Shown: positions 34,935 to 46,500 of the stretch, piece by piece
Position numbering within the stretch: the stretch's first letter is position 1
Layout of the letters: the number at the start of each line of letters is the position of its first letter
Assembly: GCA_963969365.1 (NCBI GenBank)
Contig: OZ017756.1
Coordinates: forward strand, 1,550,001-1,614,000
Origin: Asterochloris sp. CNOR1
Taxonomy: Eukaryota > Chlorophyta > Trebouxiophyceae > Trebouxiales > Trebouxiaceae
Direction: 5' to 3'
DNA: 64,000 bases
The notes under the pieces: generated by a model
Told to the model about the DNA's origin: nothing
Databases searched by the model: none
Seen by the model: the letters and a program-made list of their open reading frames with translations, nothing else
Program-made: the position numbers and the translations under genes

Positions 34935-37900
34935 GTGCAGGCCTCAAGCCTATCGGCGCAGGTGGCAAGGCTGCCCACATGCAGATGCCAGGCCCTGTCA
35001 GCATCAAGAATGCAGCTTGCCAGGCTCCGGCAGAGCAGCGCCTGGCGGGATGCCTGCTACACTTTGCCCCTGCTGCAGCAGAGGTGTGGCGCCGTCAACA
35101 GGAGGTTTACAGTCAGCGCTGCCGCAGCAGCTGAGGCTCCCCCAGCAGAGGAGACATTCCAGTACCAGGCTGAGGTGCGCACAGCACAGCTCCACAGAAG
35201 TCACCATCGCAGCCACCAAACAACAGACTGCCTTGAACTCATGCGCACAGTGTCCTGCATGTAGCGGAGAGCTTCTGCTTCTGGACCTGACCCTTGTGTA
35301 TCTGTATGGGCTGGGCCGGTCAGTCTGCAGGCGTAGCCTGTTTTGCCTCTTGATCTGTACCTCAGCCTACAAGCCTGTCCCATCCTTGGTCTGAGCCCTG
35401 TGCATTGCCCTGAGGCGTATCGCTTCATGCACATGATTGTTCCCTGCCTGTCCTGACGCGGAGTCCCTCTCAGCATTGTCCAGTGGGTAGAACATTCCGG
35501 TCTGAGAGGGCCCTCAGCTGTGGTGTTGTGGTATCTGCAGGTAGACCGGCTGATGGACATGATTGTCAACAGCCTGTACAGCAACCGTGAGGTGTTCATT
35601 AGGGAGCTGGTCAGCAATGCCAGCGATGCGCTGGACAAGATGCGCTTCCTGGGGCTGACAGACAACAAGGCCTTTGAGACGGGGGATGCCCTGGAGATCA
35701 GGGTCAAGGCTGACCCTGAGGCCAAGACCATCACCATTGAGTGAGCCCTCATCTGCAGGGCTCCGCTGCGTGGAGGGCACCGCCAGCAACACAGTGCGGG
35801 TGTCTGACAGAGAAGGGCTTTGATCCCAAACCAAGGCTGACCCTGAGGCCAAAATCATCAGAGCCTGTGGCTGCAGGGTCATACTCCTTTGCTGTGACAA
35901 CCTGCCAGGCTGGATTCTTGCACGTATTGTGCTGCTGATGGTAGCATGCCACAAGCTGAGGAATGATGGACAGCTGGCCATGCTTAAGAAGCAGGCGCTC
36001 AAGCGGCAGGCGCGCTGCTACAGTACTCTATAAGGGAGCTGGTGACACATTGCTGTGCTCACAGTCGCAGTACACCTGCTGCTGCAGAGACGCCCGGCCA
36101 GGTCTGTTGATGCTGCGTATGGCCTGCTGCAGAGACGCTTGAGGGTGGGCGAGACCAAGGAGGGCCTGATGCCTTCTGCTCATCACCCCATTCCTTATGC
36201 ACCCTTCCCCTCTTACCCAGTGGCTGCCTGCTGAAGGGACACTGGGGTGGGCATGACCAAGGAGGACCTGCTGAGCAGCCTGGGCACCATCGCGCGCTCA
36301 GGGACAGCCAAGTTCCAGGAGGCCATCAAGCAGGCTCAGGGGGATGCCAACCTGATCGGCCAATTTGGTGTGGGCTTCTACTCCTCCTTCCTGGTGGCTG
36401 AGAGGGTGGTTGTGCAGACCAAGAACAATGAGAGCCCCCAGCAGTGGCGCTGGGAGTCCAAAGTGGGAAGCCACAGCTTCAAGGTGGGGTCTGGCAGTGG
36501 TGCACCGGGCGTACAGGCTTGGCCCACAGCTTCTTGCATGACCTGCTGTCCGGGTCAATGTGCAGGGGTGGCTGGCAGGGCAGATCAACTGCAGGGCAGA
36601 CTCGGCGCCTTTGCTGTCTGCTATGCAGCCAAATTTGATGCGGTCTGCTGCTTGCACTGTCTCTCCATGTGTGCTGCCTCCCCACCATCGAGCAAGCGAT
36701 TGTAGCTCAGCGCTGCAGCAGCTTGTCTCCTGACCACTGGTGGCTGCAAAGTGTCGCTGCGACCTCCAGCAACCGTCAGCCGTCTCATGTTGTCAGATCC
36801 ACAGACACAGTTGGACATCTCGCCCCCTGCAGATCAAGGAAGATGATGGTGAGCCCCTGCAGCGCGGCACCCGTGTCACCCTGCACCTGAAGGACGATGC
36901 CACAGACCTGGCCGACCAGAAGAAGCTTGAGGACCTGATCAAGCAGTACTCTGAATTCATCTCCTTCCCCATCAAGTGAGTGGGTAGTGGCCTGGTGTGG
37001 TTGGCCTCAGAGCGCGTCAATCCTCATGCAAGCAAGTAGGCCTGCAGTCGTAGGCGTGCTGGAAAGGGTTGGGCAAGCAGCGCGCCACGTGCAGATCCTC
37101 TCCATGTTCCTTGCAGCGCCACTTGAGGCTGACTGCATTCCCCATTGAGTGTAGCCACTGTGGTGGGTGAACTCAAATACTTCCGCTCACAAATTGCCTA
37201 CTTGATCCAACATTTTAATCAGTATCCCTCTGCTGCAAGGTAGGCAGCAGGCTGCCTGCACCTTGAACTGCTGACCAGGTGGAATGCTCTTCTGTGTGGA
37301 TCGCCTGCCACTGTGCCGGTCTGGATGGGGTCCAGACCTCGTGTTGAGGCAGAAGCACTGCGGGCCAGGCTGGCCCCAGCTCCACAGCTCAAGTCCACAC
37401 ATCTGTTGCCTCCTGTCTCCGATCTGGGTGTCCGTGAGATCAGCAGACTTTATGCCAACTTGTGTCTGGCCACTAACTGCCGTGATGAGGGTTGTCAGGA
37501 AGCACAACTTTTGCCTGAGCAGGCTTGGCTCTGCCAACTGCAGGCTGTGGAAGGACAAGAGCAGCTCCAAGCAGGTGGAGGATGTTGATGCCACAAAGGA
37601 GAAGCAGGAGGCTGCTGACAACGCAGCCAAGGAGGCTGGCAAGGAGGCTGCTGATCCGGTGGAGCCTGTCATGAAGACAGAGCCCGTGACCAGCCAGGAA
37701 TGGGTGGTGCAGAACGACAACAAGCCGCTATGGACACGCTCACCCAAGGAGGTGGGTGCAGTTTTGGCCTTTGCAAATGATTTGTGTGGGCTTCTTCCTT
37801 GAAAGGGAAAGGACAGTGGTACTCCTTGAGCAGGAGGTCTTGCATAAAAGTTGTGAGGGCTTGCTCCTTGGAAGGGACAGGACAGTGTCACTGCAGGAGG

Positions 37901-40900
37901 TCATGTCTCTCCTCTGCTGGTCAGCAGCAGGGTCTGCACAGAGTGGCTTCAGCAGGAAGTCAGGGAGCCCAGCATGCTTCCAGAATCAGCAGGAGCATCA
38001 GCAGGATGTCTTCACACAGCCAAAGGATGCTTCTTGCTACAGGTCACAGATGAGGAGTACACAGACTTCTTCAAGCAGACCTTCAAGGAGTTTTTGGCCC
38101 CTCTGGGCACCTCCCACTTCAATGTGGAGGGCACCATCGAGTTCAGCGCTATGCTATTCGTCCCCGGCATGGCCCCCTTTGAGCGTCAGGACATGATGCA
38201 GCGCAGCCGCAACATCAAGCTGTTTGTGAAGCGGGTGTTCATTTCTGATGAGGTGCGGCAGAGGATAGTGTCCTGGCGGCTGTGCCTTGCACCTGGCTAA
38301 TCCTGTGTCAGCCTGCTGCTGGATGTTCAGCACAACATTGACCTGCTGCACGCCTTGGAGGGCACAACATGTGTGCCTCTGTGCACTGACTTGATGGTTC
38401 GACACCCTTAGGCTGTTGTTACTGACATATTGGCCGCCCGCAGACTGCACTGCGCCACAGAACGGGACTGCCAGCACAGCTCGCACCACCTCCTGCGTCG
38501 CTGGGATGCGCACTGATGCTCATGCTGCGCTGCAGTTTGATGAGGACTTGATGCCTCGCTACCTGAGCTTCATGAAGGGCGTGGTCGACAGCTCAGACCT
38601 GCCCCTCAATGTTTCCCGGGAGATCTTGCAGGTGAGATCCTGCAGGCTTCTGGCTGTTGATCATGGGAAGCCCATGTTTCTGCTGCCTCACATCCATCCT
38701 AGACGGGGGCTCCCTGCTCTAGACTTCCACAGGTGACGCACTGCAGAGCGCGAAGGTTACTTCAGAGAGTTTCTGCTGGTTGGGGGGCTGTTTTGATAAG
38801 GCATCAGCCACCTGCGAGAATCCTGAGGCGTCCCTGGTTACTGCCTGACCTGACAGCTATGTGAACTGCTCAAATGTTGCGGAGTCCCCACCCCCCCCCC
38901 CCCCCCCAAATTTTGCCCGCCTGACACCTGCCTGCAGGAGTCCCGCGTGGTGCGCACCATCAAGAGGCAGCTGGTTAAGCGCAGCCTGGAGCTACTGAAG
39001 GACATTGCTGCCCGTCCATCTGAGGACCCCCGCGGAGACTACAGTAAGTGGTGCTTTGCGCCGTACGATACTGCTGCATGCCCTGTTGTTGTGCGCAGCC
39101 CAATTAGACCAAATGTTGGGCAGAGGCTGTTTCTGGGCGCTGCTTGTGTGGGCTGCCCAGCAGGTGTCGCATCAAACCTGATCTCGAGGAGTGCGCGAGG
39201 CAGCTGCCTCTGCTGCTCAAATGCAGCAGTGGGACATGCGTGGCGTACATTCTGCCAAGGGGATGCTAGTCAAGCTTTGCTGCAGCCCTAAGCGCCCTGG
39301 TGCTGTGTGTATGCAGCCGACCATAGAGGTGCCTTGAGACCTTTAAGCGCTCTGGCAGGCTGGAGCCTCCTGACTTTTGGAACCTCAGCATTTGCAGACA
39401 CCCTCTGGGACACCTCTTGGCACAGCCTCATGCATTCTGTCGGGTGTGACGCTCGACCCTCTGCTCCATGCCTGCAGACACCTTCTGGGATGCCTTTGGA
39501 CGCAACATCAAGATCGGTGTCATCGAGGACCAGGCCAACAGGGATGCCCTCACTGACCTGCTGCGCTTCAACAGCAGCCAGGCCCAGGAGGAGAGCATCA
39601 GCCTGAAGACCTACGTCGACAGGTGAGACCGCGGCACCGTTGTATACGTGCTGGCTGTGTAGGGGGTTGTGTACCCCTCCTTGCAGTGCCCACGCTTGCA
39701 CAGCATGCATCTGCAGAGGTATGGTGACAGGTGAAGCTGTGACAGGGGCCGGCCTCTGTCTTGGCTCTTGCCCTACAACAGAGCTGCTGCAGCGCCTACA
39801 GCTGCTCAGCATCATGCAAGCACCAGCTGAGCCACTTGGCAAGTGACAATAGTAGCAGACTACTGGCGTGCTTTAAAAGGGCTGCACAATGCAGCCCTGG
39901 GCATTCATCTGGCTGAAGCTGTCTGCAATCCACCTCCTGAATGCATGCCACCACCCTGTGTGCAGGATGAAGGAGGGGCAAACAGGTATCTACTACATGG
40001 CTGCCGACTCCATGGCCGCAGCTGCCTCAGCGCCATTTGTGGAGAAGCTGGTTCAGAAGGGTTATGAGGTGAGGTGCCGGAGGCCAGGCTGCCAGCGGGA
40101 GCTGCAGCTTGCAGCTGTCATGGCACCCCTGAGGCAGGTTCATTTGCCAATGCACAGCTGCCAGCGTGAGGCTGCCATCACTCAGTGGGGAGTGGCATGA
40201 TGACGTCTGCTTCCACCTCCCATGAGTGCCTCATGTGGGCAGAACACCCCACGCAGCATTGCGTCTGCTGTTGCATCTCACCAGTGCTTGTGGCGCCCTG
40301 GGCTGCATGCGTTCTGCTGTGCCCCTGCACAGCAGGAGCTTTCCCAACACTGTTCGTGCATGTCATCCTGATGACAACTCTGCATTGCTGCAGGTGCTGT
40401 ACTTTGTCGAGCCCATCGATGAGGTGGCCATGCAGAATGTGGGTGAGTTTGCCGGCAAGAAGCTGATCGATGTCTCGCGGGAGGGAGTGGACCTGGGGTC
40501 AGATGCTGAGGAGGCCAAGAAGGCAAGTCGCTAGCTTTCTGAGGGCTGGCAGTGCAGTGGGTGGGGAAGCCAGGAGCAATTATTTGGACTCGAGGTCATT
40601 GCATTGCACCTGCAGGCTGTGGAGATGGCTAAGAGCCTGGAGCCCCTGATGTCCTGCATGAGCGCTTTTGCCAAAGCAGGGGCCGGCGCGGGCAAAGTTG
40701 TGACAGTACTCGGTGGTCGCAGGTTGGGAAGGCATCTGGAACCTGAAGCCCCTGGTGCTCCTCACTTCGGATGTGCTGGCAATGCTTGCTACTTGATAAG
40801 CATTAATAATCAGGTTGAGGCATAGTGTGCAGGCATCTCGTACAGCCAGCTACAATGGCCAGGCCCATTGTCTCTCATGGCTGCAGGCAGTGCAGGTCGC

Positions 40901-42885
40901 TGACCGCAGGAAGCATCAAATTGTTGATCTCGTGCATGGAGGATGTCACTGCTCACCTGATCTGCCGCCCCAAGGACCAGAAAGTGGTTTACAGCGGGTG
41001 TGAAGGCCACCCAGCGACAGCTCAAATTGCTAAGCACATCCTCTTCTTGCCCTGCAGGCAGAGGAGGCGGCTGAGAACTTGAAGCCCCTGGTGTCCTTCA
41101 TGAAGGACGTCCTCAAGGACAAGGTCGAGAAGGTGGCAGTCAGCCAACGCCTGGCCAACTCCCCCTGCGCGCTGGTGACCTCCCAGTTTGGTTACTCTGC
41201 CAACATGGAGCGTATCATGAAAGCTCAGGTAGGTGTGCAGTCTGCAGGGGTGGCCTGTATGCCGTGCGGTGCATGGGAGCATAACGTACGCTTGAAGGAG
41301 GCCTCTGCTTCTGCTGGACGTGCGCTGCCGGACTTGGGCGTAGCAGCTTTCCCTGCGAAGTGGTAATGTTTCGATGTAGCTTTGCTTACCTGAAGCGTAT
41401 CAAGGAGGCCCAGGTGAGGCACTTGGTCTCTCTAGGCTGGGCTGGGTGGTCAAAGCCTGGATGTGTGGCATGGTGCAGCAACCATGCCGTGTGTGCTGGA
41501 GCTGGTCACTTGACACGCTGCATGCTCTGCCAGGATGGGGCTCTTATGACAACTCAGGTGACGCTTGGCTGGCTGGCCTGCTGATGAGCAATCTTCGGCC
41601 AGCAGCTCATTGAGTGTTTTATGTGACATTCCTCAGCTCTAGTAGGCTGCCAAGTGCCAAGTTCCTGACATGGACTGCAGCTTCCCCTTAGCAATGTTGA
41701 TCTCCCAGCACGGAGCGCAGCATGTAGACATAGGGGCCGTCTGCGTGGGCTCCCAACCGTAAAGGGTGCATCCTATCCACTGCATCACGTTGCCCTGGAT
41801 GATATTGAAGCCAGGGCAGCTGCAGGGGGGTGCATTGCAAGGTCTGTGACTCAAAAGTTTCCTAATGGCACTGCATCTGACATGACAGACTGCACAGGCC
41901 AGCACAACAGGTGGGCGCAATGCTAAGCTGCTGCGGAACTTTGTGCAGGTTGCGTGGCCCTGGCCCCGGCCCTGCCCCACAGCTGTTTTGTTTTGGGAAC
42001 GGCCCATGCTGAGCTCCACGCCTGCAATCTGTTCAGGCCAGGCGAGCTGGAGGTCATTTGAGTACATGGCACTGTTGTGACCCAGCAGCTTCTGTGGAGC
42101 AGAACCTAACCCCCCCCCCCAACCCAACAGTGTCTGGTGCTGCCTGCAGGCCATGGGTGACGCAAGATCGCTTGAGTATATGCGTGGCAAGAAGATCCTG
42201 GAGATCAATCCCGACCACGGCGTGGTGCAGTCCTTGCAGAGCAGGTTTGAAAGCGACGAGCAGGGGGCCACAGCCATGACGGAGCTGCTGTACGAGACCG
42301 CGTTGCTGACCAGCGGCTTCTCCGTGGACAGTCCCAAGGAGTTTGCTCAGAGGTGAGCTGCTGGGGTCTGGAAGTTGATCTGGGTATTGAGCTGCACGGG
42401 GAAGCTTTACAGACGTGCGCTCCTAACCAGCAGATGGACAGCACCCAGGGGCTTGCGTTTTAGGATCTGGCCAGCTTGCTTCTGCGCATGCTTGGGACTA
42501 CGACGCTGACTAGTTGGTGTCCCTATGGGTGTTGTATTGAGCAACTGATCTCGAGACATTCCAGGCGTCTTCTGCTCCCGTGACAGCCAAGAAACCACGC
42601 ACAAAGAGCAGGGCCAGAGAGCAGTGGTCTGAGTGCGCAGGAGGGTGCCCGAGCGCCCCAGACATGTGTCAGGGCTAAAGTCCAGGTCCTCACCTCGAGC
42701 TGCAGACTGGCAGCATGTCTTGCTCCCTGCTGTTGCGTTGTAGGATTTACAGCATGATGGCTGGCAGCAATGGGGCAGGGCCCAGCTCAACAACACAAAG
42801 AGGTAGCAGCGGGAAGGCAGAGTCCTCGCCAGCGGTAGATCCCGAGGTGCTTGGCGCTGACCCAAATGACCCCTGGAAGCAGTGA
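34935..42885 (+). CDS. HSP90C: plastid-type HSP90 chaperone (HSP90C)
   Basis: ATP-dependent chaperone, probably of the chloroplast stroma. Exons: 34935-35174, 35541-35740, 36237-36483, 36833-36975, 37544-37751, 38043-38252, 38536-38631, 38938-39043, 39478-39622, 39966-40068, 40394-40522, 41058-41228, 42150-42352, 42744-42885 (780 aa, all phases agree). An Arg/Ser/Ala-rich leader of about 65 aa fits a transit peptide. GHKL ATPase motifs: [34 protein letters not shown] and GQFGVGFYS. Middle domain: [20 protein letters not shown]-terminal domain: [15 protein letters not shown]. The protein ends in DPWKQ, not MEEVD or KDEL, which argues for an organelle. The intron after 40522 is GC-AG (AAG|GCAAGT). 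The acceptor at 36236 is an unusual CTGAAG. Several introns contain degenerate copies of flanking exon edges. Confidence 0.95.
35800..36165 (+). repeat. copies of both flanking exon edges inside HSP90C intron 2
   Basis: At 35831-35850 the intron contains AGGCTGACCCTGAGGCCAA, identical to the end of exon 2 (near 35706-35725). The similarity extends upstream (CTGACAGAgAAgGGCTTTGA versus the exon). At 36132-36165, GGGTGGGCGAGACCAAGGAG mimics the start of exon 3 (GGGTGGGCATGACCAAGGAG). A third fragment near 36022-36050 matches TAGGGAGCTGGTCAG of exon 2. Confidence 0.9.
37789..37905 (+). repeat. tandem repeat inside HSP90C intron 5
   Basis: Two units with a period of about 70 bp share CTTG(a/g)AAGGGA(a)AGGACAGTG and a CAGGAGGTC end (37789-37841 and 37859-37905). 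Confidence 0.85.
38891..38907 (+). repeat. C17 homopolymer upstream of an HSP90C acceptor
   Basis: A run of 17 C ends 30 bp before the acceptor at 38937. It may act as the polypyrimidine tract of that intron. Confidence 0.9.
39391..39420 (+). repeat. copy of the HSP90C exon 9 acceptor edge
   Basis: TTTGCAGACACCCTCTGGGA mimics the real junction at 39471-39490 (CCTGCAGACACCTTCTGGGA) 80 bp downstream. Confidence 0.9.
40605..40960 (+). repeat. three copies of the HSP90C exon 12 acceptor edge in one intron
   Basis: The real exon begins at 41058 and encodes [18 protein letters not shown]. Copy 1 (40605-40670) could encode [14 protein letters not shown], with ACCTGCAGG kept. Copy 2 (40731-40768) keeps CTGAAGCCCCTGGTG. 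Copy 3 (40880-40960) could encode [16 protein letters not shown]. None has a donor matching the real exon's 3' end, so they are fragments, not full alternative exons. Confidence 0.9.
41386..41563 (+). repeat. two copies of the HSP90C exon 12 donor edge
   Basis: The real exon end (41200-41233) reads GAGCGTATCATGAAAGCTCAG then GTAGG. At 41392-41416 the intron reads AAGCGTATCAAGGAGGCCCAG then GTGAG, and at 41541-41563 CTCTTATGACAACTCAG then GTGAC. Both keep a donor-like GT. Confidence 0.85.
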
Positions 42886-43586
42886 GACGGCGCAAAGCGA
42901 GACAGGACTAACGCACAGCAATTCAGTGGGCTTCAGTCAATTTCCCTCTGGCTGGCATGAGCAGCTTCGGTTCAGGATGCTTTGCTCATTCAAAAAAATG
43001 CATGAACAACTGACAAGTAACTGCCAGATCTGAATGAAATGCAAGGTACCCTCAGTAATACGTGGGAAGTACCCCTCACTTCGTACGGGGCGGGGTCACA
43101 ACCTTAGAGCTACCGGAAACAAGTCACCACCCGTGTTTGACCAATTAAGACAAATCAGATTCTCTGTTGACCTCCCTCAGGCGCAGCATTCTGGCACGGC
43201 TATTGCTGAAGCTCCACGTATCGCCTGGGTCCGCTGTTTTTACTCACTAAGAACTGACAGCTGTACTCAATCAGCTGCTGCTTAACGACGCGGGGAGGGG
43301 CTAACACATCCTAGCGGGCGATCAGGTATGCATTGTGTTCTGTGCCAACGATCTGTAGGGCTCAAGCGCCTAAAATGAAGCTGGCATGGCATCTTTGTCC
43401 CCAGTCCAGGCCCCAGTGAAGCTCCTGGCTAACACCTGTCAAGCCTAATCTGCATCTCTGCTCTGGCATTACCCAAGCACTGGCCTCGTTGGCTGTGAAC
43501 AGCTAGCCAGCATGTCTGCTTCAATGTGCAGGCAATATTTGGTGGTGCGTCCTCAACTTGCCAGCTGCAACCCCAGCCGGGTGGCG
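42886..43586. other. intergenic region between HSP90C and the first esterase gene
   Basis: It should hold the HSP90C 3' UTR and the promoter of the esterase gene. No coding segment or RNA gene was recognised. An in-frame upstream ATG at 43512 precedes the chosen esterase start. Confidence 0.4.
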
Positions 43587-46500
43587 ATGCATGGCTGGAC
43601 AGCTCTGGCAGTGGCAGCCCTGACACTCCTGCAGGGTGAGGTGCTTCCCTGGCCGTTGAGCCAGTCTCCATGCTGTTGTAAGCAGATTGGGTCATGTGAC
43701 TGGTGGCACAGCTGTCAATGCTTCACAGAAGCTTGTTGACTGATCAACGGGCATGCAATGGGCCAGATGCAGCCAGGTGGCATGTGCTGAGGAGGTTCAG
43801 CAGGCTCTGAAATCATCAGTCAGCTGTGACATATGCGCCTGCATCCTCCCTGCAAACTACCTTGCCAACTGCTGCACACCCTGCACAGCAGGATGGCCAG
43901 CTGGCGGGATGGAGTTCATGTTAAAGCTGCTATCCACTCATGCACCTGGTCAGAATTCCCCTTACCCTGGCATATGTATGCCTGGTGCAATGCAGAGGTG
44001 CTTGATCAGGCGCATCACCTGCCTGCAGGTGTTCTGTCACAGACTCTGGTGTCATCGACAGCAGCGCCTGTTGTGCTGGCCTCGCCACAGCCAGGCTCCC
44101 CGGTGCCGGTGGCAACAGCTGTGCCCATTGTAACACCCTCCCCCAGGTGACTGCTGCTGCACAGCATGCTGCCACAGCCATGCTGGTTTCATCTATGCAG
44201 CAGCACTTGCTGTCAAGTCCAGGGTGCTGCTCTACTGCTCTTGCACATGATTGCTTGGGGACAATGGCCATACTGTCCTAGCCAGCCAGACCTGTGGCAG
44301 CTGGCTGTCATTGCCCTGGCAGTTGGGAAAGTTCTACAGTACACAAGCTACATTGCTTGCCTGCTTGCAGTCCCACAAACCAGGTGGTGCAGCCCAGCGG
44401 GGTGTATGCCGTCTCAGGGCCAGCCTCCATGCCCAACGCAGACCCCGCCGACTTCCCCCTGCTGACAGGTGTTATTCCGGGGCTGAATGTCACCTCAGCC
44501 AATGCCCCAGCTGGCACACTGCAGCTGCTGGGCCGGTGGTTCCCAGACGGCCAGCCCAATGTCTCAGTCTTGCAGCTGCTCCCTGGTGGGGCGCCAGTGC
44601 GCGCCAGCTGGAGTGGCAGCATGATCCTGGGGTCCTTCTCAGGCCCTGGCGCAACCTGCAACCTCCAGGTGAGTGGCAGCTGCACGGGTATAGGTGCTGT
44701 CTGCCGTCTTAGGTTGCGCGGGGCTCCCCCATGGGTCCTGCAGTCTCTGTGTGAGAGGCAGGGTTCTGGGCTCCTTACTGGCACTGGCACCACCTGCAAT
44801 CTCAGCCTGGCATCAGGCGGCTGCTGTTTGCCTCATCAGCGTGGCTGCCGCTGCACATGCACTTAGTGGGAATGTGAGGGCCTTGCGCGTCACATGTCAG
44901 CGTACGAGGCTGCAACTCCTGGTGCACCTGCATGCTGCAGCTGTGTGACGGCTTCTCGTGACATTGGTTGTCCTCAACAAAGCGCCAGCCTACCCTGAGT
45001 GCTGTCTAAACCGATCGCCCAAAAGCTGCTGAAAGGACGTAACACATCTTTCTGAATGGCTGCAGGACGCAATCAATCGTGGCGCCTTTGGGGATTACCT
45101 TGATATCTTTGTGGTGAGCAGCCTTTAGGGCGTGGCACAAAGGGCTGCTTGCCCTGTGCCAGCACAGGGGCCAGAGAGCCTTCAGCTGCCTGCTGCTGTC
45201 TGGCCTGGCCACTACATCTGCTGCCAAGTATCTGAGTGAGCGCCATGCACTCCTGATTTGTCATTTAGACCTCTCCTAATTGCTGCAGGACAACATGACC
45301 ATTCCACTCCATACAGTGCAGCTGACAAGTACACCTTCTGATGTCCCACTGTCCCTCCAGCCACTCAACAACTCCAGTCACCTGTTCAAGATCGTCAAGT
45401 GAGGCACATTGGGCACCAGTGAGCTTGGTGCCTCTGTATGCACCAGCTCCTGCTGCACTGCAGCGGGAGGACAAACAAAGGACTGCTAGCATCAGACCTG
45501 GCTGCCTCGGTCTGCCCCAGCTGAGGCAAGGGCTGCTCTGCTGCAGCGACCCCTTTGCTGCCAGGTGCAGCTTCCCAGTGCAGTGCCAAATCTGCTGTGC
45601 TGCCCAACATATGGGTGCCAGCCGTGCTGTTACGCTGCATGTTGGAGGGCCCCCAGCTTGCCAGACCTGTGATTGCACGTCAGAGCTGTGCTTTGTTTGT
45701 CTGCAGGCGCACAGAGGGCGCCGTCAATGACATGGTGCTCACACGCTGCAGTGGCAATCTGCAGGTTTGTATTGGATTTGTGGTGCGGCTGTCATATGTG
45801 GTCCGTGTGGAGCTAAGTACCCAAGGCCTAGCTTGCCAAGTGTCAGGCGGCCCTGCAAGCAGCCCCACAAGCAGCGCCTTGCCAACAGAAGCACCAGTTG
45901 TAATGGTGTGCTGCCCACAGCTCTTTGAGTGCAATTGCAGACATGGGTGTTTGAATGAGGGTCTGGGATCATGGCCCCTGATCACTGTGCAACGGAGCCT
46001 GTAGCTGGTGCCACTGCAGGTCCCGCCCTCTATGCCAACACGGCAGATCCTCAGCATTGGGGACTCGATAGCAGCTGGCTTTGGCGTTATGTGTGCCAAC
46101 TCCTCCGGCGGCGGTCTCAACCCCTATCAATTTGAGAATGCCCAGCTGACAGCGGCCTCCCGCCTGGGCGGCATGTTTGGGGCAGGCGTGACCATCATCG
46201 CTGAGAGTGGCGGGGGTAAGGCTCTGCCTTCACGGTGTCTGCTTGTGAGCCTGCTTACTCTCTGAGGCCAGCTGCAATTTGGTGTGGCAGCAGGCCATAA
46301 GGAGCTGCGCTTGCACAGGGACTGGGGCCCCTGCATGCATTGAACTGCAACAGCATCCTGCTGGTCATGGAGTGTGCCTTCAGCAGACGCTTGCGACAGC
46401 ATTCATGCCTCAGCCCATGCTGCAGGCGCACAGCAGAATGATAACTGCACCAGCACAGACACTGTGCCTGACATATTCCCTCTGGCCTCAAGACAGCTTA

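Noticed and set aside
40604-40825. HSP90C intron copy as a mutually exclusive exon 12
   Set aside because: Only the first about 20 residues resemble exon 12, and there is no counterpart of its 3' half or donor, so it is better explained as a junction fragment.
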